Assembly (NCBI RefSeq): GCF_034702125.1
Contig: NC_085880.1
Coordinates: forward strand, 7,301,177 to 7,365,176
Direction of reading: 5' to 3'
Length of the DNA: 64,000 bases
Source of the DNA: Engraulis encrasicolus
Lineage: Eukaryota > Chordata > Actinopteri > Clupeiformes > Engraulidae
The position numbers and the translations under genes were made by a program. Positions 1 to 34,280 of this stretch are shown here, one piece after another. The number at the start of each line of letters is the position of its first letter. Position 1 is the stretch's first letter. Below the pieces are notes generated by a model. It was given only the letters and a program-made list of their open reading frames with translations, made no database searches and was not told where the DNA came from.

Positions 1-338
1 GAGGAAAAGAGACCCCAAGTCATCCTCCCTCTTCTAATTCTCTTATTCTTCTTGAATAGTAATGCTGGTAATTATCATGGTCATGATAATGATGATAATG
101 ACCATCATAATTCTTCTTCTTCTTTCTCCCCCTCTTTTCCTGTTCTTGTCCTCTTCTCCCTCTCCTCATCTCCCCCTTCCCTCTCTCCTTCTCCCTCACC
201 TCCCTCTGCTACTTCTGTTCTTCCTCCCTCTCTGCCTCTTCTCCTGTTTTCCTCTCCTCTTCTCCATCTCCTGCCATGCTCCTCTCCTCCTCCTCTTTCC
301 TCCTCCCTCTCCTCCTGTCCTGCTCTATCTCCTCCTGT

Positions 339-415
<77 letters not shown>

Positions 416-595
416 CTCCTGTCCCCTCTCCTGTCTCCCGCTTCTCCTGTTTTTCTCTCCTCTTCTCTATATCCAATCCTCCTGTCCTCCTCCCTCCTTT
501 CCTCCTCTCTCCTCCTGTCCTTCACCCTCTCCATCTCATTTTCCTCCTCTCTCCTCCTGTCCTCTTCCCTCTCCTTCTCCTCTCTCCCTCCTCAG
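1..595 (+). other. btaf1 intron end with polypyrimidine minisatellite
   Basis: Intron sequence. From ~110 to 595 the + strand is almost pure pyrimidine, made of degenerate CTCCTCCTGTCCT-type units around a perfect (CT)n run at 342-413. It ends in the acceptor of the first exon. Reading frames across it are low-complexity artefacts. Confidence 0.85.
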
Positions 596-21629
<21,034 letters not shown>

Positions 21630-23300
21630 CACACCGGCAACGTCTCCTCAGCGTTGCCCTCCCCCGTTTGTTTCAACCTGGATAGTACCTCCAGCAACGT
21701 CCCATCAACCTCTACATAACGTTACACTCCTGTTTCAACCTGGACAGTATGACTTGAGTACGAGCTGGACAGCTTTGTGCACTCGCACTACTGACACACC
21801 AGCAAGGGCTTTTTAGCGTCAGCCTCCTGTTAAAAGCTGGACACTTCACCGTATCTGCGACAGACAGCTCAACCTCAATGGTTACCCCTCTCTTTCCTGC
21901 GTCGATATCACTGACACTGAGTGTCGCCTGGACATCTTAACACACTCGCTCCGCTAACTTACCAGCAACGTCTCCACAAGGTCCCCTCAACGCTACCCGC
22001 CTGTTTCGACCTGGACATGTACCTCCAGTAACGTCCAATCAACCTCTCCGCAACGTCACCTTAGCATTACCCCATTTCTTGGGCAGTATTACGGACTCAG
22101 CCCCTTGACAAGAAGGGGAGCTGTGTGTGTGCATGTGCGCGTGCGTACGTGTGTTTGTACGTACGCATGGTGTGTGTGCTCTGAAGTCATGGGTGCTTGT
22201 GTGCGTGCATGTATAGTACGGTATGTGTGTCACAGTTTATGTACATTAGGGTACAAACATGCGCACACACACCCTTCCTCTCAGACCACCCTTCCTTCCC
22301 TACCTCTACAAAACAAAACAGCCCTGTAAATACTGAAACACATTCACACACCAGATGTAGACACGCTCACACTGACTTCTGAAGACTGGAGTGGAGGGAG
22401 GAAGCATGGCATTTTTTTCTTCGTTTTTCTTTTTCTTTTTCTTTTTTTTAACTTGGGACAGAATCGCGTCAAATCCGTGACTCTTAAGCCCCACAGACTA
22501 AGACAACCAAGGACTGTCGTGTGCTCCTGGCCTTTCCACCTCCCGAGGTATGGGTGGCGGGTTTTTTTACTGCAATGAATGGACACGGGACATGTTTTGA
22601 ACAGTGTAGGCTCTGCTTTTACCTCAGACGGCCTGTAGTTTGTTGTACTGTGGTTGTTGTTGTGCTTGTGGCATGTTGCTGGAAGGGTGGTCAGAAAAAG
22701 CACACCAACTCACAGTAACTTGAACAGCTTATTACACCATGTGGACACCTGTGACTGGAACACGACCTCCTGGCCACAAGGTGGCAGCACCTTGCCTAGC
22801 TATGGAGGGCTCCACTGAACTTGAGAGAGCGCGGTTTTTGTTGATTATTACGGTATATCCCTACCCCGATTCATCATTCTTATTCTTGCCAGTCACCTTT
22901 CGGTTCTGCTGCTCTGTGCTCCCAGGTTGGAATAATAATTTAAAAAAGACTTGCTGGCCAACACGTCAACTGCATGGTTGAGAGATAGACCATCAGTTCC
23001 TCACTGACCCACCTTAAGGAAGAAATGCACTGCTCAAAGGGCTTACCAGGACATGCCCACCCTCAAAATCCCCCCCGAAAATCAACCCCACACCCCCCAC
23101 CCCATCCCTGAACACAACCTAACTTGGCTAGACCCTCAAAACCTTCCTCATTGCCAGACTTGTACTGTAAAAAAAAAAGTAACAAGTGACTGTGGTCGGT
23201 TGAATCTATGAGGAAAAAGACATTTGTTGTAAATATACCTGTAATTTGCCTTTGTAAAAGCTGATAGAATGGTAATAAATTCTACTGTGCTTTAAAACCT
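21630..23300 (+). other. btaf1: btaf1 3' UTR
   Basis: Non-coding sequence from the stop to just past the first polyadenylation signal. Its first ~430 bp is a degenerate ~165-bp tandem repeat derived from the end of the coding sequence. A TG/CA-rich stretch (22120-22270) and a T-rich stretch (22410-22450) follow. The 3' end is inferred from AATAAA at 23274. Confidence 0.7.
23274..23279 (+). terminator. btaf1: btaf1 polyadenylation signal AATAAA
   Basis: A canonical AATAAA, followed about 25-40 nt later by a TGTGTTTG/T-rich downstream element. A second AATAAA at 23331-23336 could be an alternative site. Confidence 0.65.
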
Positions 23301-23630
23301 GTGTTTGTTTTTTTGTCGTAAAAGTTGGTCAATAAATTCCAACTGTGTAACTCAATGAGGTCAGGTAGATATGAGAAGATTAGGGTGATCCTTCGTCATG
23401 GGTTGATTTACGCTCTCGAAGTAACTAGGTCAAATCATATTTAGGAAGGCTGTATATTATAGATTTAAAAGGCTGACCGGTACACTTGTCATCCGAGGTG
23501 TGTGTTATGGCTGTAAACATGTGATCAGTGAAATATAGTCAGTTGTTAATGACTTAAGGCCATCATGTTATCAGTAAACTTAGGTCACGACCGTCACGCA
23601 ATCTGTTTCCTTGTCACTGTGTAAACTGGT

Positions 23631-23924
23631 CTTGTGAGCTATGCCATGTTTTACAATTTAGTTTAGTTTAGTTTAGTTTATTTGATAGGGACAGATACAT
23701 AACTTGTAGGTTGCATAACAACCAAACAGCAAGCATCATAGCATTTATAGCCAAAAGCTAATTTCCAATGCTCGTCCCTAGAAGCATTGGAAATTAGCTT
23801 TTGGCTATAAATGCTATGATGCTTGCTGTTTGATTGTTATGCAACCTACATGTTATGTATCTGTCCCTATCAAATAAACTAAACTAAACTAAACTAAACT
23901 GCAAAACATGGCATAGCTCACAAG
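23631..23924. repeat. ~294-bp inverted repeat (hairpin)
   Basis: Arms of about 140 bp, beginning CTTGTGAGCTATGCCATGTT and ending in its complement, surround a ~10-nt loop (CGTCCCTAGA). Both arms carry a (TTTAG)n/(CTAAA)n run. Only a few mismatches are seen. No target-site duplication was identified. Confidence 0.9.
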
Positions 23925-24026
23925 ATTAAGTACACACATTTTACTATGTGCTTCTCAAAACACTGCATACCTATTTATTATGTTTACGTGTAGTCTTGAG
24001 TGCTTAACATGCCAATGCCTTGCACT

Positions 24027-24065
<39 letters not shown>

Positions 24066-24293
24066 GCGATCGGACAACCTATTAACAGATTTACCACTTC
24101 ACGCAGGTTAACTTAACCAGGTGATCACTTAACTATACTAATTTAACTTCTTGGAATTCATTGAGCGCAGTACATGTGGTTGTGGTGTCTTTCTATGAGC
24201 CCTTTGGTGGGGCACATATCTTAACTGCTCTTGGGGCTGTCTCGGTACTGCAGGATATGGAGTTGAGAATGCTTTACCTCTCACTCCCTAAAC

Positions 24294-24573
24294 CAGTGGT
24301 TCCCAAATGTTTTCTGCTGGGGCCCCGTTTTGGACCTAAGAATATTTTGGTTACCCCCACACCTTCCATTTTCCAAGTACGAGAACATTTTTGCTAAACT
24401 TTTAATGTAAATCAGGGAACATTTAAAGTGAATATTGCTACTTGCAATGTATGGAAAGGTTTTCAAAGCATATTCAATGTTTTATGTAATCAGTCCCTTC
24501 TGTTCATGAGCCCCCCTTGCAGCACCTCCATGACCCCCTTTAAGGGTCCCGTCCCCCAGTTTGGGGACCACTG
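24294..24573. mobile_element. hAT-type MITE
   Basis: A 280-bp element with ends CAGTGGTTCCCAAA / TTTGGGGACCACTG, classic hAT termini, and an imperfect 8-bp target repeat CCCTAAAC / TTCTAAAC (6 of 8). Confidence 0.85.
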
Positions 24574-25171
24574 TTCTAAACCATGCTGGTCTCTCTCATA
24601 ACTACACCCATATGCCAACATAATGAAAGACATGAATCTCAGGACCTAGTGGCCTCTTTGAACAGCAGATGTCGTGACCTTTTGCTTTCTCTCACACTGG
24701 CCTGCCGTTGACCTCAGGGACTACTGGTAACATCTCTTCCTGTCTCTGTAGGTAAATTTCAATACATTCCTTCAGTCGTGTCAGTCATCTCTCACTTTTC
24801 AAAAGTGTTTGTTCAGTGTTTTTCGAGATCCCATTTCAGAGGTTGCTCGCCTCATTTGTAATCAGGATATTGCTGGATGGGGTCAAAGCCTGATAAAAGC
24901 CGCTCTGAGCTCTGAAACCTTATTGAATCCTCCACGGCAGGAGAGGTGGGGAACTAGCCCAGAGGGAAACAACTGCAGGAACGGTATTGAAATGGACCCA
25001 AGCCCTGACTCATTTGCCCCGTTTACATCAGACGTCAATTCCGATACGAGAGTAAGTGTGTCACAATAAGAGTAGCATATGGCGAATTCAGAATTATGAA
25101 AAACAATGTGAATGCAGCAAGACTGGGCCCATTTTTCTGGCCAATCCAGAGCTGCTTCAGCTATGGACATC

Positions 25172-25613
25172 CAGAGCCATACAGAGGGTAGAGTCGGGCA
25201 ATCTCCGCCGTGTGCTTAGGCCGACTTCCTCTTTAGCAAAATTAGCTGTTTTAGCTTCTCAGTACTGCTCAGCGTTGCGAATGTTAGTTCCTAGCAGTGG
25301 GCGTAGCACATAGCAAATGCAATGCAGGGAATATGACAAGACTTGCTGTTCATAGTAATAACTTCAGATAAACATCACAGATGGTAAACTTTTGTGATTA
25401 TCACCACCGAGACAGTTGTTGGTTTACATATTTGTGGTGATTACCCCGCAGTATAGTTCGTTAGTCCTTATTTTTGGCTGTTAATGTGGTGGTTCTATGT
25501 TGAGTCTATGGAAAGACAGCCGCTTTAGGAACACCATTATCTCGCTGAAAGGCGGAGCTGCCATTTAATTCCTGGTCCTCCAATTGCGTAACTCTACCCT
25601 CTGTATGGCTCTG
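25172..25613. mobile_element. hAT-type MITE with perfect 8-bp target duplication
   Basis: A 442-bp element starting CAGAGCCATACAGAGGGTAG and ending in its complement. It is flanked by perfect TGGACATC repeats (25164-25171, 25614-25621). No transposase is seen. Confidence 0.9.
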
Positions 25614-26467
25614 TGGACATCATGCACACATGACTTCACAGGTAAGTTACACCACAAGATCAGAGAGAGAGATGACACTGAGATGGTGAATATGTGTGAG
25701 TGTGCACTAAATTCCCCCATATACTGTATTTCTACACAAGAGAGTAACTACCGTACAATACAGAGTAGAGTACAAGGGGCAAGAGCAAAGTGCCTTATAT
25801 CAAGACGACCAATCTCGTCTGTGTGGCTCATTGACATGTACTCTCACTGGCGTGGTGTTAACCTCATGTTAGAAGAACCACTGCAGAGCATCAGTTTCCC
25901 CACATGCTACTCGGCCAGAGGTACATGTGCCTCTAGGGGCACACGAGCATAGTGCAGGGGGTATGTTGTGGAAAGATGTAATAATAAATGTATGGAACAT
26001 AGTCACATTTGGGAGAAGAGATGGTCCTAAAGCATAAGAGAGGGGGTGCATGGTATGACAAAAGCTCTTGGGGGGGTGTAAAAGACAAAAAGGTTGGGGA
26101 AACATCCCCTCCCTACCCACCCCCTCCCCTGCACAGGGATACAAATGTAACTGCTGATCAGGACAGATTAGCTACCCTAAGGTTTACTTTCTGATCTGCT
26201 CCCCCGACCCCCTTCACGACCAGGACATCAATGCAGCACCATCTGTCTTGGCTGTTTAAGTCCACTTCTGCCCCATCCACCCTCACAGCCACCACATCAA
26301 TGTAACCCCCCCCCATCCCTCCTCGTAAGCACATTACAGCAGCCGTCCTTATCATCAGGACACATCAGCACTGCAATGAGTCACAAGGGGCCTACAACTG
26401 GACATCTGCAGCCCAGAGCACATCTGGAGCCCCATATACACCCTGCTGAGGGCCCTCAGGTGGAGTG

Positions 26468-26556
26468 AAGAGAGGAGAGGAGAGGAGAGGGAAGGAGAGG
26501 AGAGGAGAGGGAAGGAAAGGAGAGGAGAAAAGAGGAGAGGAGAGGAGAGGAGAGGA
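26468..26556. repeat. (GGAGA)n microsatellite
   Basis: About 89 bp of GGAGA pentanucleotides with minor variants. Confidence 0.9.
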
Positions 26557-27237
26557 TGTGCACATTAAAGTAGGCACTGATATCGGTACTTGATCTTGTC
26601 TGAGGCAGTCTTTCACCATCACAAATCTATAGAAATCACCATGTGATACAAAATCCTAAATCCTGAAACCTTGGATGACAATGGATTCGTTTAAAATGGG
26701 AGATGATGTGCATTTCGGAGTACTGTGGGCTATTGGAGGTCAAGGTAACAGATGATTGCTGCCTGGGCAGAAAGCAATAGATAATAAACCATTCTGACTG
26801 GCTGGATTTTGAATGGAGCCACGTACTGTACTGGAGTAAGCTGATGCATCAGCCGAGTCCATTTCATTACATATTACTACAAACCTAAGCTGGAAGTCAC
26901 ACCAGAGGCTGTTTATTGGGAACTAAGAAAATCTTTGGTCAAACTAGTTCCCTGTTGCTTTTAGACTCTCGCCTCAGTGCAGACAACAATACAGTTTTCC
27001 TGCCATCAGCCCTGGGACTTTTGCCCATTCAACATTCTCAATTGCAAGTTAGATAATGACATTTGAATTGTGGTTTGCAAAATATTGAATAAAACTTTGA
27101 TCGCCAGTGGCCACAAGGCCACAAGCAGCAGGAAATGATTGGAGGAACTAGTTTGATTTGGACCCCTAGTAGCTGGAGTTCAATGGAATTGAGCACAGGC
27201 ACAGGGTGGCGCCAGCCTGGTCATGTACTGTTAAGCC

Positions 27238-27410
27238 TCTTTTCCACTGCTGGTTTTCTGGTAGGCCTACAGCTGGACGTGGCGCAACTTGGCCGCCACT
27301 TTTTGCTTTACAATTGAGCCGCTTCGTGCCTATTCAAAAAGCAAAAAGTGGCGGCCAAGTCGCTGTGTCCAGCTGTAGGCCTACCAGAAAACCAGCAGTG
27401 GAAAAGAGCC
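27238..27410. repeat. ~173-bp inverted repeat (MITE-like hairpin)
   Basis: Arms of ~70 bp (CTCTTTTCCACTGCTGGTTT... with GGTAGGCCTACAGCTGG inside) are near-perfect complements around an AT-containing loop near 27313-27345. It looks like a foldback transposon, but no clear target duplication was found. Confidence 0.85.
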
Positions 27411-27875
27411 TTTGCTCTACTGGTCCATTTCAGAAATGATGCTGATCACCAAAGGACGCTTTTTCACACCTCAGTTCGAACATGGGGCACTGGATGCAAT
27501 GGTTCAACGTCACGTAAACTAATATCCCACATACCGCCCATTACACTTGCAATTTAACTACCTTTACTACCCAAACTCACCTGAAGAAGGCTGGAGTGGT
27601 CAGGCTATAAAACGGTGAGCTATAAAATGGCAAGTGGAATGGACGGTGTGTAGGATATTTGTTTTTCGAAGGAATGATGCCGCCCAAGGCCTTTCAAGCC
27701 CTGACTGTGAGTGCTTTGCAGAGACAGAAAGAGAAAGAGAAATGGAAGTTATTAGTCCTGCGAAAGAAAGTCAAACTTACAGGTCACAGGCAGGAGAGAG
27801 AGAGAGAGAGAGAGAGGAGGAAACCCAACCATGCAAAAAGAAGACAAAACGTTTTGACTGCGTTATACAACTACA

Positions 27876-27881
27876 TTTAAT
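27876..27881 (-). terminator. cpeb3: candidate distal cpeb3 polyadenylation signal ATTAAA
   Basis: ATTAAA on the - strand at the point where the AT-rich 3' UTR-like composition stops, followed by a short G/U-containing stretch. Support is modest, and no transcript data are visible here. Confidence 0.35.
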
Positions 27882-30800
27882 AAGATTTTGCTTATTAGTA
27901 CAGAAAAGGGGGTGGGGGTGGGTGGGGCACTCATGAAGGTGGGAACTACAAACTCCGAAGCAAGTAGAAAGCATTAGCAGCATTGCACTCCATCTTTTGT
28001 TTTTCTTTTTCTTAGTTTTTTTTTCTTCTTTTTCTTTTTTTTTCTTACATCACAGTTTTACTGCAACTTCAGACAAGCATAGGTCCAGGTCAACAATCTC
28101 ACAGCCGTGTCAAGATAGAACCAGTAAATGTCACTTAAATTAAAATAAAAAAAGTTAAATTAGGGGGTAAATTACATCGTAAAAAAGGTACATTTATAAG
28201 TAGTGGTTAGTTTCAGAACACAGCTAGGGAGTAGCAGTTTTCCTTTTGAGATTTTCATTTCTTTTTTTGTTTGTTTTTTTCTTTTTTCTTTATCTTGATT
28301 ACAACATGATTGAGAGGCTACAGACAGCCCAGATAGAACACCAATGGAACAGAAGTGAGTACATACTACCCAAATATTGTGTTACATGAAATATATAGAC
28401 ATTTATAGGGAAAATGAGAGATGACCACCTCGCCCAACAAATGGTTTTTAGTTTTTTGTTGTCGTTTCCCGTTTTTCTTGCATTTTGTTGTTATACATGT
28501 CCCCCCACCAACTCCTGTGACATCTTCAAATCGTTCTGTGACATCACCTGTCACTTGTTAGGGTTTAAAAAAATGCTTCCACAAAATGGATACATGAAAT
28601 TAAAAAAGTAATAAATAGATAAATACTTGGTGGTATGAAGATAATACTGGCCCTAAGGGGGAGAAAGGACCACGCCGGTGTAAATACAAGATGTTTGGAC
28701 TCAGTGAAGGGGCCACCTGTACACGTGTCGGGCATTAAGGACAAGCTGGATAGAGAAACATTCTCCGATAAAACACATATTTAGGAATATGGCCATGCAG
28801 GAGATGCCAAAACCTCTGGAATCCACTTAATATGGGAACTAAAGGCCCAATTGAAAGATTGTGTGAATGTGTAGACATCTTGCTCTTTGTACTGAGCTTG
28901 TGGATGGAGGATCTATCAATCAAATCTCTGGTCATGCTAACAGCAGATTGGGAGAGTAGGGGAAAAGCAGCCAAACGGCATAACAGCTGTTGTGTTTCAG
29001 TTGATACAAGGTATCTAAAAGGCGTCCAAAATTGAAACTGAAACACTACATGCAGTAGAAACAATTGAACTAATGTGTGCACTTAATTATCGCCTGTGAG
29101 TAGCCATTATACCTGTTCAGTACATTCAAATTGGGTTACAATCTTTCCAAACCTTAGGAGCAGAAAGAGCACAGTGTCCTATGAAACAACGCTGAGTGTG
29201 AATATGTGGGGAGGGTCAGAGAAAGTTCCAGAAATCATTTTAACATCTCCTACGGCACAGTAAAGGGTGTTTTTGGTTTTCTTTATTCCTTTGTCGCGTT
29301 TATTAGGTGACACTGATTGCAGAGTAGGCATCGTCAGTAGCGATCGAGCATTTATGTAGTCTGCTTTGCACAAGACCAAAACATTCCAAATGGGTGCGGC
29401 GTATTTTTATTGCCCATTCAATCATTACAAAGCCAGATTATAAAAAAATTATGAACCATCATGGTGTGTGGTTTTTGGGTGGTTATTTTTTTTCTTTTCT
29501 TGTAGTAATGATTACTTTTCATACCAGTGTCAGCAATATCAGTAAGGTAACACATAAAGCTTTGCATTTCAAAAATCTAGACACTTTAGTAACAATATTA
29601 CAAAGGTTTTCAGCTTCAAAATAAATGAACAAAGAAAAAAATAAACCTTTTAAGAACTATCATAAAATTAATTTATTCCAAGTAAAAATACAAAATAATA
29701 TTAATGACATTGACCAGATATGAAAGTCTCCCCCAGAAATAGCTATATTAATGGTTGAGAAATAAGTCTGTAAAGAAAATACGAAATAAAAATGAAAAAT
29801 ATGTAAATATGTTTTAATTATTTTCTTTTTTGCAAAAATCTCTAAAAATAATGAAAAAATTTCTCAGTACAAAGGCTACATTACTACTGGAAGGTACTAG
29901 CATGTAGAGTAGGTAAATACACAGTAGAAAATGATTTTAGTGAATCACAATGCTTGCAATGAAAATAAATTTGCAATAGATTTTTACGCCTCTTTTTCTT
30001 GTCTTTTTTTATCTTCTTTTTTACAAACAGTACAAACAGTATTGCACATTACAACAAAGAAGGTTCCTAGCCTTTAAAAAAATGGATCTAATTCAAGTCT
30101 CACGTGAAGGGAAGGCCACCACTCCTCTGATGCACCTTACTGGGGGCTCTCCATCAAGTTACAGTTTCAAACACTTATGTATCTTTTGTAGTTTTTAGAA
30201 AATAACATTCTTTTCTCACTCCCTCCATCTTTCATCAAAGACCCTCTCGAAAATGTCTGTCTCCATTTAGTGATTTCAGGTATTTTACTAAATCAGGGTT
30301 TATGTTACCTTTTTCTTTTCTTTTTTTTTTTTACAAAACAAACAGAAAAAAGTTAAAATAAAATAAAGGGAGCATATAGACTTTTAAGGGAAAAAAACAC
30401 ACAAAACAGAAAAAAAAATGTAAAAAAAAAATAAGGAGAGCAGAAGATTTCTTTCACAATTCTGGTCAGAGTAGTAATGATTGATTAGAAATATACAAAA
30501 TAAAGGAATATCTCTTCAGTTGCCTGTCCTCTACGACCAATGGACAACTAGTCTCTCCTGTTCTCAGCTTCCATTGGTGGGGACCGTGTCTCTACCCAAA
30601 CCACCACCGGTGGTACCGGTGGGGACTCCAGTGAGGAGAACCAATTCTCCTGTAGCTTGTCAATAAGGTAGACTCTGTACTTCAGCTAACTACGTCATTA
30701 TATTAAAGTTATAAAGCTCTAACTCCTTCAGTAATTTTTTTTTTCATTTTCTCCAAAAATAAAATTAAAAAATAAAAGAAATAAGCATGACAAAAATAAA

Positions 30801-33108
30801 ATTAATCATCTGTTAAATCATTTTTTCTTGAATAATTAAATTAATATATCCTTTTTATCTGAATAAACTTACTTAGAAAATATCAATTTCTCTCCTATTA
30901 TATTTCAAAATTGAGGTATTGCAAAAGATTATGTCAGTCAGAAAGCACACATCTCTTTTATTCTTTCTCTCTCGCCCGTTCACAAAATAAAAAAAATAAA
31001 AAAAATAAAATAAAAAAAGTATAACTGACTGTCCAAAACGGTCAAGATAAAGGAGTAGTGCATAACATAGGTGTTTCCTAGGGAACCAACATAGAAAACC
31101 ATCTGGGTGCAGAAAGCAAAATCACAACAGCACCCAGAATTCACGTTTATAGGGATAACTATTAACTCAAGGTTAGCCTCTTTTAAGTTTTTTGTCTCTT
31201 CACAAGCGAAGAGCTTTGTGGAGTCAAAATGAGCATCAACACTCGCTCACCCTACACCTGACTGAGAGACTGCGGGTGCTAAGCAGTTTGCCAGGACATT
31301 ACTCTCTATGTTGAGAGGGGAGCGAAGCACACACACACACACACACACACACAACTTAATCAGTTTTGGGGACAGCCACACAGCGGAATTGTCCTCAGAG
31401 TAGCTTTTATAAAAAATAAAACTATAAAATGATAAATAATAATAATAAAAAAACACTCTATCCCCAAACTGTAGCCTACTGTTCATGCAGCCCAGCCAAA
31501 TCAGTTTGTCAGTGATCCAAACTGGGCCTCTTTGCTACTGTTAACAATAACAAGCCAGTAAGGTCAACCTTCGCATTTACCAACCCCATTTCAGTTTCTA
31601 TAGTGAACATTTAGGGAGGGGGGTAGGTAGAATTTAAGAAAAAACAAACTCAATTTTAGCAGGTCGTTATTCTATACTTCAAGCTTTGCAGGAAAGAATC
31701 TGGATATAAAAGCCCATAATGTCTTGGCAATGCTGTGGTACGGCCCTTGTTGCCACGACGTTGGAACATTATGTGCAGGCTGAGAGCTCACAAATCTAAC
31801 CACCAATCTCTACCTCCACACAACCACACTTTTTCTGGTTTTCTACAGAGTCAGTGTTCGTTTTTTGTGTGTGTGTCTACCAAATCGACTTTTACCCCCT
31901 AACAAATGTATCTATTTGCATTGGTTTGATAGGCCAGTATGGCCAATGGCCTAACTTCGTATTGGTGTTGTTAGTATCAGCCTCTCTTGGTAGTGTGTTG
32001 GTGGTTTCAATGTTCAACGAGTGAGCTCTTTGGTTGTTGTAACTTTTTTTTCTTCTTTGACTTTTTTTTTAAGGGGATAATTTCCTCTATCAGTGGAGGG
32101 GACCGAGAAGCTGTAGTGTCCAGTCAAACTCACCCCCTAAACTGTGTGTGTGCCTATGCATGTGTGTGTGTGTGTATCCATGTTTACGACGAGTATAAAA
32201 GTACTGGAAAAAATGTGTAAGTACACGCAAGAGTGTGAGTACAGTTCTCTAGGGGTGAGTAAGGGAGAACTATCAAGAGAAACGTGTTGGTGTATGCGTG
32301 TGTGCATGTGTGCATGTGTACTGAGTGTGTGCCTGTGTGTTTGTGTATATGCGCGAGTGTGTACGTGCATAAGCTTGGACATACAGTATGTCTACATACA
32401 CGGGTTATGAAGTTTCACAGGACTTCTATGTCGGACATCAAAAAAGACAGTTAAAGCGAGTCACAGTTCTAGGCATACTCAGTCCTAACTACCTACTGTA
32501 TAAAAAAATTGCACAATTAGATTAACAATCACTGCAAAAAAGTACTTCACCTACTGTATCATTGACAGTTGTTTTGAAAAAGAATATCCTACATCTACTT
32601 TCTTTTTCTTTTCTTTTTTTCCATAACATCGCAACTGAGCTTATTGATACCACTGGGATCATCATGCTCCTCACCTAGCAAGGCAGCAAGCCAATACAAA
32701 AAAAAAGTATTTCCGTGGGGGGGGGTTCATTTCTCCATAATTGTCATGATTTTAAGCCTTTTGAAATTAGTCCATCCCACTGTGTACAGTTCCGTGCTCC
32801 GAACAAAACAAAAGGAACAGAAGTTGTCCCATCACTGCATCTTGAGTTGTGCAAAACCAACTGGGCAGAGTTTGACTTCTAGTAGTAGACATGATCCTGG
32901 AAACTATATATTGCATGCATCCCACCTGATCTGAAATACGCATGCAGTCAGGGGCGACGGTGCAGTACGCCCCTAACCCTGGGCCCGAGCCAAACGTGAT
33001 TAGTTAAGAGGGGGAGTGGACCACATCCCAACCCCCATTCCGTCTCATGCCAACCTCTCTTTACAGAATACCTTGAAACAAAATAAAAGTGAAAACAGAT
33101 CAGGCGAG

Positions 33109-33312
33109 GTATTCCAAGAACATGGTTAAGTGATAAACCAGGCTTAGTTTAACCCACAGGAAGTGGTAAACATGCTAATAGATAGCCCACAGTGGTCTTT
33201 TTTTTTTTTTTTTTAGAAAAGCATGACTCCAGGCTCTTCTATTAGGTGATTTACCACTACCTTAAGGTTCAATTCACCTGGTTTACTACTGAGCCAGGTT
33301 CTTGGGATATAC
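33109..33312. mobile_element. foldback/MITE in cpeb3 3' UTR
   Basis: ~35-bp imperfect inverted ends (GTATTCCAAGAACATGG...ATAAACCAGG against CCTGGTTTACTA...GGTTCTTGGGATATAC) flank ~130 bp that includes a T17-18 run. No target duplication is visible. Confidence 0.7.
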
Positions 33313-34245
33313 TCTCCCGCTGTGTCTGCTGGGACTATATTCACCACACTTCATCTGTATGAAGCACTAATGTCGTTTTGCCTCACATCATGGGTTTAGC
33401 AGCAAGAGCTATTGCAGCATTACAACATAACAGTAAAAAAAAAATCTTGCTAAAATAACGCTCAATGAATTTAAAACAAGAGTTTGATTGCCTTTGTGAG
33501 GTAATAAAATAAAAAAAATAAAAAAAGAGGAAGAAGGTCCAAGTTTGTCATCTAATTTGGGTGCTCTCAACCACATGCCAGGATAGATAGTGGTCAATAT
33601 TGCTACATTTCTGCCACCTAGCCAAGTTATTTGTTATATTACAAATTAGTTTGGCCTTTTCTTTACCTTTGGTAACTTTCTTTATATATATATATATTGG
33701 GGCCATCTTCTACCATTTATTTATTTTTTTGAAAAATAAGTGCATGCTCTTTTTCACACAAAAATGAATCTCTACATAAACAGATAGATATATAATATAA
33801 TATAAAAAAACAAAAATATAAGATTTATAAATATTTATAGATGTTTTATACGTCACGCATGTTATGGAAACCCGAAGCCCACCCCAGCAGAAGGGAGGAG
33901 GGGACAGGACTAGCTCATGGAGTAGGTGTATAGGTGATCCAGTTATGGACAACTGTGGTACGAGGATGTGGTGTGTTTGAGACGTGCAAAAGCGCAATTC
34001 CGAGAGCCTAAACTGTCACTATTGATTGATTGTTTCTTTCTTTTTCTCGTCTTCTACTTAGTTCTTAATTTTTTTATGTATATGGTTTTTTACTATCTAT
34101 TACAAACCAAACACTGTTTTGTTTTCTTAAGAGCACTGAAAAATGTATTTTTCTTCTTTTAAAATAATTCAAAACAAAAAATAAAAAGTAAGGACTTTTA
34201 AAAGGCCCATGTATTCGCGGTTGTTGATTTGGTGGTCGTGGAATA

Positions 34246-34280
34246 GGTCGGTCGGTCGGTCTGTCTGTCTGTCTGTCTGT
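34246..34280. repeat. (GGTC)/(TGTC) microsatellite
   Basis: Short tetranucleotide run in the 3' UTR near the cpeb3 stop. Confidence 0.85.

Larger units (their letters stand above)
23300..27850. other. intergenic region between convergent btaf1 and cpeb3
   Basis: No gene is seen. It holds two long hairpins, two hAT MITEs, a short CA run (24030-24062) and a GGAGA repeat. The remaining sequence is unremarkable. Confidence 0.65.
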
